Notes: generated from the letters alone by a model not told the origin. Numbered from the stretch's first letter, positions 13,057 to 25,442 are shown. The stretch: DNA of 64,000 nucleotides from Enteractinococcus fodinae (GCF_031458395.1 NZ_JAVDYJ010000001.1:744001-808000), one strand, 5' to 3'. Program-made: numbers and translations.

Positions 13057-15174
13057 GTGGCACAACAAGAAGTGCTTACCGACCTCACAAAAGTTCGTAA
13101 CATCGGCATCATGGCTCACATTGACGCCGGTAAAACTACTACAACCGAGCGCATCCTGTTTTACACCGGTGTGAACCACAAACTGGGCGAAACCCACGAC
13201 GGTGCTTCCACCACCGACTGGATGGACCAGGAAAAAGAACGCGGTATTACCATTACCTCCGCAGCTGTCACCAGCTTCTGGGAAGGTAACCAGATCAACG
13301 TGATCGATACCCCAGGGCACGTTGACTTCACTGTTGAAGTTGAGCGCTCCCTGCGCGTTCTCGACGGTGCGGTTGCGGTCTTCGACGCCAAAGAAGGCGT
13401 AGAGCCACAGTCCGAGACTGTCTGGCGTCAGGCCGATAAATACGGCGTACCGCGTATCTGCTTCATCAACAAGATGGATAAGCTTGGTGCAGACTTCTAC
13501 TACACCGTAGAGACCATCAAGTCACGTCTCGGTGCTAAGCCACTGGTCATGCAGCTTCCAATCGGTGCTGAAAATGAGTTCATCGGCGTTGTTGACCTGG
13601 TCACGATGAAAGCCTTCGTCTGGCCAGAAGATGCCAAAGGTGACACCGCCCTTGGTGCAAGCTACGACATTCAGGACATCCCAGCAGAACTGCAGGAACG
13701 TGCTGAAGAGTACCGCAACGAACTCATCGAATCCGTAGCCGAATCATCGGAAGAACTGATGATGAAGTACCTGGACGACGGTGAGCTCACCAACGAAGAG
13801 ATCATGGCCGGTGTACGCGCCCTGACCGTAGCCGACGAAGCCTACCCAGTCTTCTGTGGCTCGGCCTTCAAGAACCGCGGTGTTCAGCCGATCATCGACG
13901 CTGTCGTTGACTACTTGCCATCCCCACTGGATGTCGAATCGGTGAGCGGTGTGTCCGTGAAGGATCCAGAGGAAGTGCTGACTCGCAAGCCAAGCTTGAA
14001 CGAGCCATTCTCCGCGCTGGCCTTCAAGATCGCTGCGCACCCATTCTTCGGTACGCTGACCTACATTCGCGTGTACTCCGGCAAGATCAAATCCGGCGAC
14101 CAGATCCTGAATGCGACCAAGCAGAAACAGGAACGCATCTCCCGGTTGTTCCAGATGCACGCCAACAAGGAAAACCCTGTTGACGAAGCACAGGCAGGCC
14201 ACATTTACGCCGTCGTGGGCCTCAAAGACACCACCACCGGTGACAGCCTGTCAGCTAAAGATGCGCCGATCATTCTGGAATCCATGGAATTCCCAGAACC
14301 AGTGATCTCGGTAGCCATCGAGCCGAACTCCAAGGGTGACCAGGAAAAACTGTCGACCGCTATTCAGCGCCTGTCGGCAGAAGATCCAACCTTCACTGTT
14401 TCCCAGAACGAAGAAACCGGTCAGACCGAAATCGGCGGTATGGGCGAACTGCACCTCGACGTACTCGTCGACCGCATGAAGCGCGAATTCAAGGTGGAAG
14501 CCACCGTGGGTAAACCACAGGTTTCCTACCGCGAAACCATTCGCCGCAAGGTCGAATCCGTCGACTACACCCACAAGAAACAGACCGGTGGTTCCGGCCA
14601 GTTCGCGAAGGTCGTCGTGACCTTCGAGCCACTGGATACCGAAGATGGCGAAACCTACGAATTCAAGAATGCCGTAACCGGTGGCCGTATTCCACGTGAA
14701 TACATCCCATCAGTTGACCAAGGTATGCAAGAAGCCATGCAGTTCGGTGTGCTTGCCGGATACCCAATGGTTGGCGTCAAAGCCACGCTCGAAGACGGCG
14801 CCTACCACGATGTAGACTCATCGGAAATGGCGTTCAAACTGGCTGGCTCCCAGGTATTCAAGGAAGGCATCAAGCGCGCCAAGCCGGTTCTGCTAGAACC
14901 AATCATGGCCGTTGAAGTGCGTACCCCTGAAGAATACATGGGTGACGTCATTGGTGACCTGAACTCGCGCCGCGGTACCATCGAATCGATGGAAGACGCA
15001 GCCGGTGTCAAGGTCGTCAAGGCGCACGTCCCACTGTCGGAAATGTTTGGTTACATCGGTGACCTTCGCTCCCGCACCCAGGGTCGTGCCGTCTACACCA
15101 TGACCTTCCACTCGTACGGCGAGGTACCAGCTGCAGTTTCTGAAGAAATTATTCAGAAACACTCCGGCCAATAA
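13057..15174 (+). CDS. fusA: Elongation factor G
   Basis: Translocation GTPase, 705 aa from GTG at 13057. The open frame extends to 13000, but AAGGGA at 13045-13050, 6 bases before this GTG, and the usual length decide the start. G1 (AHIDAGKTT), G3 (DTPGHVDF) and G4 (NKMDK) motifs are intact, followed by EF-Tu-like domain 2, domain III, domain IV and the C-terminal [14 protein letters not shown] region. Fusidic-acid region residues look ordinary. Third gene of the str operon. Confidence 0.98.
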   Translation: MAQQEVLTDLTKVRNIGIMAHIDAGKTTTTERILFYTGVNHKLGETHDGASTTDWMDQEKERGITITSAAVTSFWEGNQINVIDTPGHVDFTVEVERSLRVLDGAVAVFDAKEGVEPQSETVWRQADKYGVPRICFINKMDKLGADFYYTVETIKSRLGAKPLVMQLPIGAENEFIGVVDLVTMKAFVWPEDAKGDTALGASYDIQDIPAELQERAEEYRNELIESVAESSEELMMKYLDDGELTNEEIMAGVRALTVADEAYPVFCGSAFKNRGVQPIIDAVVDYLPSPLDVESVSGVSVKDPEEVLTRKPSLNEPFSALAFKIAAHPFFGTLTYIRVYSGKIKSGDQILNATKQKQERISRLFQMHANKENPVDEAQAGHIYAVVGLKDTTTGDSLSAKDAPIILESMEFPEPVISVAIEPNSKGDQEKLSTAIQRLSAEDPTFTVSQNEETGQTEIGGMGELHLDVLVDRMKREFKVEATVGKPQVSYRETIRRKVESVDYTHKKQTGGSGQFAKVVVTFEPLDTEDGETYEFKNAVTGGRIPREYIPSVDQGMQEAMQFGVLAGYPMVGVKATLEDGAYHDVDSSEMAFKLAGSQVFKEGIKRAKPVLLEPIMAVEVRTPEEYMGDVIGDLNSRRGTIESMEDAAGVKVVKAHVPLSEMFGYIGDLRSRTQGRAVYTMTFHSYGEVPAAVSEEIIQKHSGQ

Positions 15175-15204
15175 TTTAGACTTATTAGCTGGCTAGATTT
15201 ATGG

Positions 15205-15230
15205 GGTGGGCTTGGTTCGCCAGGCCCACC
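15205..15230 (+). terminator. Hairpin between fusA and tuf
   Basis: Arms 15205-15215 and 15220-15230 form an 11-bp stem (one G-U) with a TTCG tetraloop. No T-tract follows, so it may be an attenuator, a pause or an RNA-stability element rather than a full terminator. A 269-base gap separates fusA from tuf, implying separate tuf transcription too. Confidence 0.4.
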
Positions 15231-15443
15231 ACCAGCCAAATAGCGTGTCACCCCGAACACGGTATTTGGTTCAGGACTAGGGTCCGGTCCGCATTGGCGG
15301 CCGAGGTTGTTTAGCAATCCACGGACCGGTCCTAACCACCGGGGAAACTAGTAAAAACAACATCTGACGTAGACTGGACCAAAGTCAGACCGCCACAAGC
15401 GGCTGCATGTCCTTCTCCAGTCGAACAGTTCTAGGAGGAATCT

Positions 15444-16634
15444 GTGTCGAAGGCAAAGTTCGAGCGGACAAAGCCGCACATCAACATCGGTACCATCGGT
15501 CACGTTGACCATGGTAAAACCACCCTCACCGCTGCGATCTCAAAGGTACTTGCCGATAAGTACCCTGAGTACAACGAACAGCGCGACTACGCCGACATCG
15601 ACGGTGCACCTGAAGAGCGCCAGCGCGGTATTACCATTAACGTCTCGCACGTTGAATACGAAACCGAAAAGCGTCACTACGCCCACGTTGACGCCCCAGG
15701 TCACGCTGACTACATCAAGAACATGATCACCGGTGCCGCCCAGATGGACGGCGCGATCCTCGTTGTAGCTGCTACTGACGGCCCAATGGCTCAGACCCGC
15801 GAACACGTTCTGCTGGCCAAGCAGGTTGGCGTACCTTCGCTGCTGGTTGCACTGAACAAATCCGACATGGTCGACGATGAAGACCTGCTGGAACTGGTCG
15901 AAATGGAAGTTCGCGAACTTCTCTCCTCCCAGGACTTCGACGGTGACGACGCACCAGTCATCCGCGTATCCGCTCTCAAAGCTATCGAAGGCGACGAGAA
16001 GTGGGTCAAGGCTGTTGAAGACCTCATGGACGCAGTCGACGAGTACATCCCAGAACCAACTCGTGACCGTGACAAGCCATTCCTGATGCCGATCGAAGAC
16101 GTGTTCACCATTACCGGTCGCGGTACTGTTGTCACCGGTCGTGCAGAACGCGGTACCCTCGCTATCAACTCTGAAGTTGAAATCGTTGGTATCAAGGAAT
16201 CCCAGAAGACCACCGTTACCGGTATCGAGATGTTCCACAAGCAGCTCGACGAAGCCTGGGCAGGCGAAAACTGTGGTCTGCTGCTTCGTGGTCTGCGTCG
16301 TGAAGATGTTGAACGCGGTCAGGTTGTCGTAGCCCCAGGCTCGATCACCCCACACACCAAGTTCGAAGCGAACGTCTACATTCTGTCCAAGGACGAGGGT
16401 GGCCGTCACAACCCGTTCTACTCGAACTACCGTCCACAGTTCTACTTCCGTACCACTGACGTAACCGGTGTTATCACCCTGCCAGAAGGTACCGAAATGG
16501 TCATGCCAGGTGACACCACCGAGATGAGCGTTGAACTGATCCAGCCAATCGCGATGGAAGACGGCCTCGGCTTCGCCATCCGTGAAGGTGGACGTACCGT
16601 TGGTTCCGGTCGTGTAACCAAGATCGTCGAGTAA
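15444..16634 (+). CDS. tuf: Elongation factor Tu
   Basis: EF-Tu, 396 aa, delivers aminoacyl-tRNA to the ribosome. GTG start behind a strong AGGAGGA. G1 GHVDHGKT (about 19-26), the switch-I region ending QRGITIN, G3 DAPGHADY and G4 NKSDMV are intact; domains 2 and 3 are complete to the terminal GRVTKIVE. It uses CCA for Pro and GGT for Gly heavily, the codon choice seen in the other highly expressed genes here. Closed by a strong terminator. Confidence 0.98.
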   Translation: MSKAKFERTKPHINIGTIGHVDHGKTTLTAAISKVLADKYPEYNEQRDYADIDGAPEERQRGITINVSHVEYETEKRHYAHVDAPGHADYIKNMITGAAQMDGAILVVAATDGPMAQTREHVLLAKQVGVPSLLVALNKSDMVDDEDLLELVEMEVRELLSSQDFDGDDAPVIRVSALKAIEGDEKWVKAVEDLMDAVDEYIPEPTRDRDKPFLMPIEDVFTITGRGTVVTGRAERGTLAINSEVEIVGIKESQKTTVTGIEMFHKQLDEAWAGENCGLLLRGLRREDVERGQVVVAPGSITPHTKFEANVYILSKDEGGRHNPFYSNYRPQFYFRTTDVTGVITLPEGTEMVMPGDTTEMSVELIQPIAMEDGLGFAIREGGRTVGSGRVTKIVE

Positions 16635-16677
16635 GACGTTTTGAATTGAGCGCTTAGCACTGCGCTAAGTGACAAGA

Positions 16678-16705
16678 AACCCCCGTCCGTTAGGGCGGGG
16701 GTTTT
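16678..16705 (+). terminator. Intrinsic terminator after tuf
   Basis: An 11-bp GC-rich stem (16678-16688 with 16693-16703, one G-U), GTTA loop, then TTTT. A smaller hairpin (CTTAGC/GCTAAG) lies just before it. Confidence 0.9.
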
Positions 16706-16810
16706 CTCATGCCCAGACAACATACCGAGCTGCAGACTCACCGCAAACTTGCTAGGCTATACGGGCGGTGCAAACCCCAGACGTGTCCCGACGAATACTC
16801 GGGCCACCGA

Positions 16811-16840
16811 TTCGCGTTGCGCCCACATTTCTGTCATAAT
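16811..16840 (+). promoter_or_regulatory. Candidate S10 operon promoter and long leader
   Basis: TTCGCG (16811-16816), an 18-base spacer and TGT-CATAAT (extended -10, 16832-16840). A second extended -10 (TGCTAGGCT, 16750-16758) lies upstream. The 473-base gap 16635-17107 holds the tuf terminator and these elements. The remaining 260 nt before rpsJ would be a leader with no coding sequence that I trust. Confidence 0.45.
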
Positions 16841-17107
16841 AGACAGGTTGCTCAAAACAACTGTGCCTGAAGCCGCCTCGGTGGCCTCGAGCACGCGACA
16901 CGAGAGCACAAACACAAACATCAACTTCCCACTCGACGCAAGTTTCGCGGCGCGTGGCGAGCTATAAATCTTGATGGTCTCATATCGTCGAGGAACCCGT
17001 TTTTTACGGATTCGGCTTTATGAGCGAAAACAATACATGAACAGCCAATGCTGTCGTCATGTTCACAGGGACAGGTACTCAACTAGTACGGAAATGAGGC
17101 AGACGCC

Positions 17108-17416
17108 ATGGCGGGACAAAAAATCCGCATCCGGCTGAAGTCGTATGATCACGAAGTGATCGACACTTCAGCGCGGAAGATCGTCGATACGGTCACACGC
17201 GCAGGCGCACAGGTAGTAGGCCCGGTTCCACTACCGACAGAGAAGAATGTGTTCGCCGTGATCCGTTCTCCGCACAAATACAAAGACAGCCGTGAGCACT
17301 TCGAAATGCGTACTCACAAACGTCTTATCGATATCGTAGACCCGACTCCAAAGGCTGTTGATTCGCTGATGCGCCTCGACCTGCCAGCGGACGTCAACAT
17401 TGAAATCAAACTCTAA
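17108..17416 (+). CDS. rpsJ: 30S ribosomal protein S10
   Basis: 102 aa, standard length. The [18 protein letters not shown]-terminus and the [20 protein letters not shown] loop are diagnostic. S10 sits in the 30S head and in other bacteria also acts as NusE in antitermination. GAGG lies 9 bases before the ATG. First gene of the S10 operon. Confidence 0.98.
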   Translation: MAGQKIRIRLKSYDHEVIDTSARKIVDTVTRAGAQVVGPVPLPTEKNVFAVIRSPHKYKDSREHFEMRTHKRLIDIVDPTPKAVDSLMRLDLPADVNIEIKL

Positions 17417-17439
17417 GCTAGGGAGGTGCTGAGAGAACT

Positions 17440-18093
17440 ATGACCACATCCCAAAAAAACGTCAAGGGATTGATGGGCACGAAGCTCGGCATGACCCAGG
17501 TATGGGACGAGAACAACAACCTCATTCCCGTTACTGTGGTTCAGGCTGAGCCTAACGTAGTGACCCAGCTTCGTAATGAAGAAACTGACGGTTACACTGC
17601 CGTCCAGATTGCCTACGGTGCAATCGACCCTCGTAAAGTCACCAAGCCATTGGTCGGACACTTCGATAAGGCCGGAGTTACACCGCGCCGTCATCTCGTC
17701 GAAATCCGTACCGGAGACGTAGCTAACTACGAACTCGGCCAGGACCTAACCGTTGAACAGTTCGAAGCAGGACAGAAAATTGATGTCACTGCGAACTCCA
17801 AGGGTAAAGGCTTCGCCGGTGCCATGAAGCGCCACAACTTTAGCGGCTCGTTTGCATCTCACGGTGCGAAAAAGAACCACCGCAAACCCGGTTCCGTGGG
17901 TGGCGCTGCCACCCCAGGTCGTGTGTTCAAGGGCAAGAAGCTTCCAGGCCGTATGGGCAACGTCAAAACAACCACCCAGAACCTGACTCTGCATGCTATC
18001 GATGCAGAAAACAACCTGCTGCTCATCAAAGGTGCAGTACCTGGCCCACGCGGTCGCGTTGTTCTGGTTCGCGATGCAGTGAAGGGAGCCTAG
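17440..18093 (+). CDS. rplC: 50S ribosomal protein L3
   Basis: 217 aa, assembly initiator near the 50S 3' end. [15 protein letters not shown] at the start and the long extension with [19 protein letters not shown] that reaches the peptidyl-transferase region are intact. GGGAGG precedes the ATG. It is followed 3 bases later by rplD. Confidence 0.98.
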   Translation: MTTSQKNVKGLMGTKLGMTQVWDENNNLIPVTVVQAEPNVVTQLRNEETDGYTAVQIAYGAIDPRKVTKPLVGHFDKAGVTPRRHLVEIRTGDVANYELGQDLTVEQFEAGQKIDVTANSKGKGFAGAMKRHNFSGSFASHGAKKNHRKPGSVGGAATPGRVFKGKKLPGRMGNVKTTTQNLTLHAIDAENNLLLIKGAVPGPRGRVVLVRDAVKGA

Positions 18094-18096
18094 CAC

Positions 18097-18705
18097 ATGG
18101 CTGTCAAGAAAGTATCGGTGGATCTACCAGCTGACCTGTTCGACGTCGAAGCAAATGTTGCTCTCATGCACCAGGTTGTCAACGCACAGCTTGCTGCAGC
18201 ACGTCAAGGAACTCACGCGACCAAGACTCGCGCTGAAGTATCCGGCGGTGGACGCAAACCGTTCCGTCAAAAAGGTACCGGCCGCGCTCGTCAGGGTTCG
18301 ATTCGCGAACCTCAGATGACCGGTGGTGGGGTTGCCCACGGTCCACAGTCGCGCGATTACTCGCAGCGTACCCCCAAGAAAATGAAAGCAGCAGCGCTTC
18401 GCGGAGCACTCTCTGACCGTGCTCGCAACGGCCGCATTCATGTTGTTGAGGCTCTGATCACTCAGGACACCCCATCAACGAAGGCCGCCAAAGCCGCTCT
18501 TGCTGAAGTTCAAAACGAACGTCGCAATTTCCTGGTCGTCATCGACCGCTCGGACGACGTCGCTGCACTGTCAACTCGTAACCTGCAGCATGTGCACACG
18601 CTGTATGCTGATCAGCTCAACACGTACGACGTGCTCAAAGCTGATGACGTGGTCTTTACCAAGCCTGCATACGACGCCTTCGTGGCCGCTGCAAGCGCCA
18701 AATAG
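18097..18705 (+). CDS. rplD: 50S ribosomal protein L4
   Basis: 202 aa. The central loop that lines the exit tunnel ([19 protein letters not shown]) is intact; changes there cause macrolide resistance and none is obvious. In E. coli L4 autoregulates the S10 operon through the leader; whether that holds here is unknown. Confidence 0.98.
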   Translation: MAVKKVSVDLPADLFDVEANVALMHQVVNAQLAAARQGTHATKTRAEVSGGGRKPFRQKGTGRARQGSIREPQMTGGGVAHGPQSRDYSQRTPKKMKAAALRGALSDRARNGRIHVVEALITQDTPSTKAAKAALAEVQNERRNFLVVIDRSDDVAALSTRNLQHVHTLYADQLNTYDVLKADDVVFTKPAYDAFVAAASAK

Positions 18706-18716
18706 GAGGAGACCAC

Positions 18717-19022
18717 ATGGCTACCAACATTGACAAGAACCCCCGCGACGTGATCCTAGCTCCCGTCGTGAGCGAAAAGAGCTACGCGGACATGGACGAA
18801 GGTCGTTACACCTTCCTCGTGGACCCGCGCTCCAACAAGTCTGAAATCAAACAGGCAATCGAAACGATTTTCGATGTCAAAGTGGCTTCAGTCAACACCA
18901 TGAACCGTGAAGGTAAGCGTCAGCGTACCCGCTTCGGATATGGCAACCGCAAAGCTACCAAGCGTGCGGTCGTCACTCTGAAAGACGGTTCCATCGACAT
19001 CTTCGGAGGTCCGGCCCTCTAG
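18717..19022 (+). CDS. rplW: 50S ribosomal protein L23
   Basis: 101 aa at the tunnel exit, where trigger factor and SRP dock. [16 protein letters not shown] and the basic [17 protein letters not shown] loop identify it. AGGAGG lies upstream, 11 bases after rplD. Confidence 0.97.
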   Translation: MATNIDKNPRDVILAPVVSEKSYADMDEGRYTFLVDPRSNKSEIKQAIETIFDVKVASVNTMNREGKRQRTRFGYGNRKATKRAVVTLKDGSIDIFGGPAL

Positions 19023-19053
19023 GCCGGAGACCACTTAATCGAGGAATATATTT

Positions 19054-19893
<840 letters not shown>

Positions 19894-19907
19894 GAGCTGA
19901 TCTCTTT

Positions 19908-20186
19908 ATGCCACGCAGCCTGAAGAAGGGCCCCTACGTAGATCAGCACTTGTACCTCAAGGTTCTTGCTGAGAACGATAAGGGCACCAAAAACGTTATT
20001 CGCACCTGGTCACGTCGATCGATGATCATCCCGGACATGCTGGGTCACACCATTGCAGTCCACGATGGTCGCAAGCACGTGCCGGTGTTCATTACCGAAT
20101 CCATGGTCGGACACAAACTGGGAGAATTCGCGCCAACGCGTACCTTCCGCGGCCACTCCAAGGACGACCAGAAAGGCCGCCGCTAG
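19908..20186 (+). CDS. rpsS: 30S ribosomal protein S19
   Basis: 92 aa head protein that pairs with S13. [14 protein letters not shown] and the C-terminal [15 protein letters not shown] are diagnostic. An AGGAG lies upstream. Confidence 0.98.
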   Translation: MPRSLKKGPYVDQHLYLKVLAENDKGTKNVIRTWSRRSMIIPDMLGHTIAVHDGRKHVPVFITESMVGHKLGEFAPTRTFRGHSKDDQKGRR

Positions 20187-20219
20187 TCGCGGTCGGCTGA
20201 TCTTAGAGAGGATTAAGCA

Positions 20220-20591
20220 ATGGAAGCCAAGGCAATTGCACGCTATTTGCGTGTTACGCCAATGAAGGCCCGGCGCGTCGTCGACCTTGTTCGTGGTAAG
20301 CAAGCGAATGAAGCCCTGGCCATCTTGAAATTCGCCCATCAGGGCGCATCCGATCCAGTGTATAAAGTACTCGCTTCGGCAGTATCGAATGCACGGGACA
20401 AAGCAGACCGTGAAGGCCTGGCCTTCAACGAAGAAGAACTGTTTGTCAGTGAAGCTTACGTTGATGAGGGCCCGACCATGAAGCGCTACCGTCCACGCGC
20501 TCAGGGACGTGCCTTCGAAATCAAAAAACGCACCAGCCACGTCACCATGGTTGTTGCGATCGATGAAGATCAGAAAGGTGGGACCAACTAA
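20220..20591 (+). CDS. rplV: 50S ribosomal protein L22
   Basis: 123 aa. Its beta-hairpin ([19 protein letters not shown]) lines the exit tunnel and is intact, with none of the deletions linked to macrolide resistance. It ends directly where rpsC begins. Confidence 0.98.
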   Translation: MEAKAIARYLRVTPMKARRVVDLVRGKQANEALAILKFAHQGASDPVYKVLASAVSNARDKADREGLAFNEEELFVSEAYVDEGPTMKRYRPRAQGRAFEIKKRTSHVTMVVAIDEDQKGGTN

Positions 20592-21365
20592 ATGGGTCAG
20601 AAAATTCACCCACACGGCTTCCGCCTCGGCATTACCAAAGATCACGTTTCGCGTTGGTTCGCCGACTCCAACGTCAAAGGTCAGCGCTACAAGGATTTTG
20701 TCAAAGAAGACGTCCAAATCCGTAGCCTGCTCGAAGACGGCATGGAACGTGCTGGTATTTCCAAAGTTGAGATCGAACGTACCCGCGACCGTGTCCGCGT
20801 AGACGTGCACACTGCTCGCCCAGGTATTGTCATCGGTCGCCGTGGTGCGGAAGCTGATCGCATTCGCCGGGAACTTGAAAAGCTCACCGGCAAGCAGATT
20901 CAGCTCAACATTCTAGAAGTCAAAAAACCAGAACTCGATGCGCAGCTCGTCGCACAAGGTGTTGCAGAACAGCTCACCGCACGCGTGGCTTTCCGCCGCG
21001 CAATGCGTCGCTCCATCCAGTCAGCAATGCGCGCCGGCGCCGAGGGTATCCGTATCCAGGTCTCCGGTCGTCTGGGCGGTGCCGACATGGGCCGTACCGA
21101 GTTCTACCGTGAAGGTCGTGTGCCACTGCACACCCTGCGCGCCAACATCGACTTCGGTAAGTTCGAAGCCAAGACCACCTACGGACGTATTGGCGTCAAA
21201 GTATGGGTCTACAAGGGCGACTTCACCGATAAAGAACTGGCCGCACAGGAAGCCGCAGCCCCATCGGGCCGTGGCGGACGTGGTGGTGGACGCGGCGGAG
21301 CACGTCGTCGTCGCGGTGGCGCCCCACAGGGTGCACGCACAGGCGCACAAGGAGGCAACGCCTAA
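20592..21365 (+). CDS. rpsC: 30S ribosomal protein S3 with Gly/Arg-rich tail
   Basis: 257 aa, longer than the ~233 aa E. coli protein. The KH domain with [12 protein letters not shown] and the C-terminal domain ([20 protein letters not shown]) are standard. The last ~40 residues are a low-complexity RGG-type tail ([18 protein letters not shown]) of a kind common in Actinobacteria and likely RNA-binding. Its TAA overlaps the rplP ATG. Confidence 0.98.
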   Translation: MGQKIHPHGFRLGITKDHVSRWFADSNVKGQRYKDFVKEDVQIRSLLEDGMERAGISKVEIERTRDRVRVDVHTARPGIVIGRRGAEADRIRRELEKLTGKQIQLNILEVKKPELDAQLVAQGVAEQLTARVAFRRAMRRSIQSAMRAGAEGIRIQVSGRLGGADMGRTEFYREGRVPLHTLRANIDFGKFEAKTTYGRIGVKVWVYKGDFTDKELAAQEAAAPSGRGGRGGGRGGARRRRGGAPQGARTGAQGGNA

Positions 21366-21781
21366 TGCTTATCCCACGTCGCGTAAAATTCCGCAAACAG
21401 CACCGTCCCGGCCGTAAAGGTATGGCCAAAGGTGGCACCGAAGTAGCATTCGGTGACTGGGGACTGCAAGCAACCGGTCGCGCATACGTAACGAACCGTC
21501 AGATCGAGGCAGCTCGTATCGCCATGACGCGTTACATCAAGCGCGGTGGTCACGTCTGGATCAACATTTTCCCAGACCGCCCACTGACCAAAAAACCAGC
21601 CGAAGTTCGCATGGGTTCGGGTAAAGGCTCCCCAGAGTTCTGGGTTGCCAACGTCAAACCCGGCCGTGTGATGTTCGAACTGTCTGGTGTCAGTGAAGAG
21701 GTCGCCCGCGAAGCTCTACGTCTGGCCGCACACAAGCTGCCACTCAAAGCTCGCATCGTACGCCGAGAGGGTGGTGAATAA
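21365..21781 (+). CDS. rplP: 50S ribosomal protein L16
   Basis: 138 aa, near the A-site tRNA elbow. [15 protein letters not shown] at the start and the [19 protein letters not shown] block are diagnostic. The ATG shares its A with the rpsC stop, so translation is probably coupled. Confidence 0.98.
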   Translation: MLIPRRVKFRKQHRPGRKGMAKGGTEVAFGDWGLQATGRAYVTNRQIEAARIAMTRYIKRGGHVWINIFPDRPLTKKPAEVRMGSGKGSPEFWVANVKPGRVMFELSGVSEEVAREALRLAAHKLPLKARIVRREGGE

Positions 21782-21783
21782 CC

Positions 21784-22056
21784 ATGGCACTAGGTTCACC
21801 AGAACTATCCACAGATGCTTTGGATGGCTTCGACAACGCACGCCTGCGTGAAGAACTCGACAAAGCCAAAGCCGAGTTATTCAACCTGCGCTTCCAAGCC
21901 GCAACCGGACAGCTCGACAACTCCGGTCGCATCAAGGTCGTCAAACGCGATGTCGCACGCATTATGACTGTGCTTCGCGAACGCGACCTTGGTATCCGCC
22001 AAGAAGTGGAAGCCAGCGAAGAAGACATCAAAGACAAAAAGAAAAGCCGCAAGTAG
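21784..22056 (+). CDS. rpmC: 50S ribosomal protein L29
   Basis: 90 aa, longer than the ~63 aa E. coli form because of an N-terminal stretch of about 15 residues and a Lys-rich acidic tail. The [20 protein letters not shown] and [18 protein letters not shown] helices identify it. Sits near the tunnel exit beside L23. Confidence 0.96.
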   Translation: MALGSPELSTDALDGFDNARLREELDKAKAELFNLRFQAATGQLDNSGRIKVVKRDVARIMTVLRERDLGIRQEVEASEEDIKDKKKSRK

Positions 22057-22073
22057 GCTGAGGAGGAATCACA

Positions 22074-22358
22074 GTGACTGAGTCTGTTGACACCGCAGCC
22101 GCTCCAGAACGTAACTACCGCAAAACTTTGCGTGGAGTAGTTGTTTCCGACAAGATGCAAAAAACCATCGTTGTCGAAATCGAATACTTCAAACAGCACG
22201 CTCTGTACGGCAAAATCATGCGCCGGACCAAACGCGTCAAGGCCCACGACGAAGAAAACACCGCCGGCATCGGCGACATCGTTCGGATAGCCGAGACCCG
22301 TCCGCTTGCCAAAGGCAAGCACTGGCGTCTTACCGACATCGTAGAACGCGCCAAGTAA
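22074..22358 (+). CDS. rpsQ: 30S ribosomal protein S17
   Basis: 94 aa. GTG start with AGGAGGA 6 bases upstream. The OB-fold core reads [19 protein letters not shown] and [20 protein letters not shown]. Last gene of the S10 operon here: a terminator follows rather than rplN. Confidence 0.97.
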   Translation: MTESVDTAAAPERNYRKTLRGVVVSDKMQKTIVVEIEYFKQHALYGKIMRRTKRVKAHDEENTAGIGDIVRIAETRPLAKGKHWRLTDIVERAK

Positions 22359-22373
22359 CCCGCGCTTCCACAT

Positions 22374-22414
22374 CACCGCATCCGCATCAGAGATCTGGTG
22401 CGGATGCGGTGTTT
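22374..22414 (+). terminator. Terminator separating the S10 and spc operons
   Basis: A perfect 13-bp stem (22374-22386 with 22399-22411) with a 12-base loop followed by TTT. It lies 15 bases after rpsQ. The 391-base gap 22359-22749 that follows holds no credible gene; weak -10 candidates (TATGAG at 22484, TAGCAT at 22491) could start the spc transcript with a long leader. Confidence 0.75.
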
Positions 22415-22749
22415 AACAAACAAACGTGCGCAAAGCAATCATGGCGGGGGAGTGGCGGACAATGATTTTCCAAAACACCCTGGTATGAGGTAGCATGTTG
22501 TAGCTGTGCCCTTTTCATAGCCCGGCCATCCACCGAGCATCTGACGAAAAGTCAGCACAGCATCTTGCACAAACGTGCCTCGGCCCCGGCTCAAAAGCAC
22601 TGTGTGACCAAACAGCCTCTGTGCGCGTGTTCGGCTACATACGTCTCACCTAGTCGGGGGTAAGCACAGCAAGAATATTTCCATGACCGTTCCGCAAGGC
22701 TCGACCCAACCGAGGGTTGAGAACCAGCGAGACAAGCAGGAGTAAGCAA

Positions 22750-23118
22750 GTGATTCAACAGGAATCGCGGCTCAAAGTTGCCGACAACACCGGTGCGAAA
22801 GAAATTCACACCATTCGTGTTCTTGGTGGCTCAGGACGCCGCTATGCATCCATTGGCGACGTTATCGTCGCCACCGTTAAAGATGCCATCCCGGGCGGTG
22901 CCGTCAAAAAAGGCGAAGTCGTCAAGGCAGTAGTGGTTCGTACCAAGAAATCGGTACGACGCTCCGATGGCTCCTACATCAAGTTCGACGAAAACGCAGC
23001 CGTCATCCTCCGTCAGGATAACGAACCACGCGGTACTCGTATCTTCGGCCCAGTGGCCCGTGAGCTACGTGATAACCAGTTCATGCGTATCGTTTCGCTG
23101 GCACCGGAGGTGATTTAA
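22750..23118 (+). CDS. rplN: 50S ribosomal protein L14
   Basis: 122 aa from GTG at 22750 ([18 protein letters not shown]), behind AGGAG with 7-base spacing. The frame is open to 22717 but the extra residues are not family sequence. L14 lies at the intersubunit bridge and binds L19. First gene of the spc operon. Confidence 0.98.
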   Translation: MIQQESRLKVADNTGAKEIHTIRVLGGSGRRYASIGDVIVATVKDAIPGGAVKKGEVVKAVVVRTKKSVRRSDGSYIKFDENAAVILRQDNEPRGTRIFGPVARELRDNQFMRIVSLAPEVI

Positions 23119-23121
23119 CCA

Positions 23122-23463
23122 ATGGCAAAGATCAAAAAAGACGATCTCGTACAGGTTCTGTCAGGTAAAGACCGCGGCAAACAGGGCAAAGTCCTGCGCG
23201 TCCTACCAAAAGAAGATCGCGTACTGGTTGAAGGCATTAACCGTGTGACCAAGCACGTACGTGCCGGCCAGGGACCGGACGGTGCAACCGAAGGTGGACG
23301 TGTCGAAGAGGAAGCTCTGCTACACATCTCCAAGGTTGCCGTAGTCGACCCTGAAACCGAAAAACCAACTCGCGTTGGGTACCGCTTTGAAGAAGTCGAA
23401 GAAGAAGGCGTCACCAAGACCGTCAAGGTCCGTTATGCCAAGGCCTCTGGAAAGGAGCTGTAA
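23122..23463 (+). CDS. rplX: 50S ribosomal protein L24
   Basis: 113 aa with an N-terminal KOW motif ([19 protein letters not shown]), an assembly initiator for the 50S subunit. It starts 3 bases after rplN and its TAA overlaps the rplE ATG. Confidence 0.97.
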   Translation: MAKIKKDDLVQVLSGKDRGKQGKVLRVLPKEDRVLVEGINRVTKHVRAGQGPDGATEGGRVEEEALLHISKVAVVDPETEKPTRVGYRFEEVEEEGVTKTVKVRYAKASGKEL

Positions 23464-24044
23464 TGACACAGGTATCTGAAAACGCAGCCTCCAAGGTTAC
23501 CCCGCGCCTCAAGACCAAATACCGTGACGAGATCAAGCCTGAACTGCAACAAGAGTTCGAGTACGTCAACGTCATGCAGGTCCCAGGCCTGGAAAAAGTC
23601 GTCGTCAACATGGGTGTCGGTGAAGCCGCGCGTGACTCCAAAGTCATCAACGGTGCTATCGAAGACCTCACATTGATTACCGGCCAGAAGCCACAGGTAT
23701 CGCGCGCCAAGAAATCCATCGCACAGTTCAAGCTGCGTGAAGGTATGCCGATTGGTGCACACGTCACCATGCGCGGCGACCGCATGTGGGAATTCCTGGA
23801 CCGTCTGGTGACCTTCGCACTGCCACGTATTCGTGACTTCCGCGGCCTGAGCCCTCGCCAGTTCGATGGCAACGGCAACTACACTTTCGGTCTGTCCGAA
23901 CAATCCGTGTTCCACGAAATCGATCAAGACAAGATCGACCGGGTACGCGGCATGGATATCACCGTCGTCACCACCGCTAAAAACGACGAAGAAGGCCGTG
24001 CACTGTTGCGTGCACTGGGCTTCCCGTTCAAGGCAGACCAGTAA
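23463..24044 (+). CDS. rplE: 50S ribosomal protein L5
   Basis: 193 aa, binds 5S rRNA and contacts P-site t[38 protein letters not shown] and the [11 protein letters not shown]-terminus identify it. Only 73 bases follow before rpsH, too few for rpsN, which in many bacteria sits here. Confidence 0.98.
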   Translation: MTQVSENAASKVTPRLKTKYRDEIKPELQQEFEYVNVMQVPGLEKVVVNMGVGEAARDSKVINGAIEDLTLITGQKPQVSRAKKSIAQFKLREGMPIGAHVTMRGDRMWEFLDRLVTFALPRIRDFRGLSPRQFDGNGNYTFGLSEQSVFHEIDQDKIDRVRGMDITVVTTAKNDEEGRALLRALGFPFKADQ

Positions 24045-24117
24045 TCTAACTACGTTATAGGTCCTGCTCCGGTGTACCGGCTCAGGAAACCACAACGAGA
24101 AAAGGCTAAAGCCACAT

Positions 24118-24516
24118 ATGAGTATGACCGACCCCGTCGCAGACATGTTGACACGTCTGCGCAACGCTAACTCGGCGCATCACGATTCCGTGACCATGCC
24201 GTCTTCAAAACTGAAGATTGGTGTCGCCGAAATTCTCAAAAACGAAGGCTATATCAGCGACTATAAAGAAGTTGACGCACGCGTAGGGAAAGACCTCGTG
24301 TTGGAACTGAAATTTGGTCCACAGCGTCAACGCTCCATCGCTGGATTGCGCCGCATCTCCAAACCAGGCCTGCGCGTTTACGCCAAGTCCAACAACCTGC
24401 CACACGTGCTAGGTGGACTGGGCATCGCCATCCTGTCAACGTCCTCAGGTCTGCTGACCGACCGTCAAGCAGCGTCGAAAGGTGTGGGTGGGGAAGTCCT
24501 CGCCTACGTCTGGTAA
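24118..24516 (+). CDS. rpsH: 30S ribosomal protein S8
   Basis: 132 aa. [15 protein letters not shown] at the start and the C-terminal [26 protein letters not shown] are diagnostic. S8 organises the 16S central domain and represses spc in E. coli. A second in-frame ATG at 24124 is an alternative start. Confidence 0.98.
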   Translation: MSMTDPVADMLTRLRNANSAHHDSVTMPSSKLKIGVAEILKNEGYISDYKEVDARVGKDLVLELKFGPQRQRSIAGLRRISKPGLRVYAKSNNLPHVLGGLGIAILSTSSGLLTDRQAASKGVGGEVLAYVW

Positions 24517-24534
24517 CAGAAAGGAAGGGAAACA

Positions 24535-25068
24535 ATGTCACGTATTGGAAAGCTTCCGATCACCGTACCTTCCGGCGTTGAAGTTGCCATCGACGGCTCC
24601 GATGTGTCCGTCAAAGGACCTAAAGGCGAGCTGGGGATGACCATCCGCGGCCCAATTGAAGCCAAGATGGAAGAAAACGTCATCACCGTCACCCGCCCGG
24701 ATGACGAACGCGATTCACGTTCGCTCCACGGCCTGACCCGTACCCTGATCGACAACATGATCGTCGGGGTTACCGAAGGCTACTCCAAGAAACTGGAACT
24801 GCACGGTACTGGTTACCGCGTGCTGGCCAAGGGCAACGACCTCGAACTGCAGCTGGGCTTCTCCCATAGCATCGATGTCGCAGCCCCAGAAGGCATCAAC
24901 TTTGCCATCGAAGGCAACACGATCACCGTGTCCGGTATCGATAAACAACTTGTCGGCGAAACTGCCGCCAACATCCGTAAGCTGCGCGTTACCGAACCTT
25001 ATAAGGCCAAGGGTATCCGCTACGAGGGTGAGAAAATCCGCCGCAAGGCCGGAAAGGCAGGTAAGTAA
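24535..25068 (+). CDS. rplF: 50S ribosomal protein L6
   Basis: 177 aa, two homologous domains near the factor-binding site. [16 protein letters not shown] and the C-terminal [20 protein letters not shown] are typical. Its TAA overlaps the rplR ATG. Confidence 0.98.
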   Translation: MSRIGKLPITVPSGVEVAIDGSDVSVKGPKGELGMTIRGPIEAKMEENVITVTRPDDERDSRSLHGLTRTLIDNMIVGVTEGYSKKLELHGTGYRVLAKGNDLELQLGFSHSIDVAAPEGINFAIEGNTITVSGIDKQLVGETAANIRKLRVTEPYKAKGIRYEGEKIRRKAGKAGK

Positions 25069-25442
25069 TGTCAACTGTCAGTATCAAAGGCAAAGGCAAA
25101 AACGCTGCCCGCCGTCGCCGTCACGCACGTGTACGCAAACGGATCCAGGGTACCGCTGCACGCCCACGGTTAGTAGTGAACCGTTCAGCACGCCACATCT
25201 TTGCCCAAGTCATCGACGACGAAGCCGGTGTCACGCTCGCTTCGGCCTCCACTATGGAAGCCGATCTGCGTGCACTGGAAGCCGAGAAAACTGAAAAAGC
25301 TCGCAAAGTGGGCGAAATGATTGCACAGCGCGCCGAAGACGCCGGTGTGACTCAGGTGGTCTTTGACCGTGCCGGTCACAAATACCACGGTCGTATCGCC
25401 GCTGTCGCCGACGGTGCACGGGAAGGTGGACTGAAGCTGTGA
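25068..25442 (+). CDS. rplR: 50S ribosomal protein L18
   Basis: 124 aa 5S rRNA-binding protein. [20 protein letters not shown] and the C-terminal [24 protein letters not shown] are diagnostic. Its TGA overlaps the rpsE GTG. Confidence 0.98.
   Translation: MSTVSIKGKGKNAARRRRHARVRKRIQGTAARPRLVVNRSARHIFAQVIDDEAGVTLASASTMEADLRALEAEKTEKARKVGEMIAQRAEDAGVTQVVFDRAGHKYHGRIAAVADGAREGGLKL

Noticed and set aside
15540-16409. 289-aa minus-strand open frame opposite tuf
   Set aside because: Mirrors the EF-Tu coding sequence; no family features.
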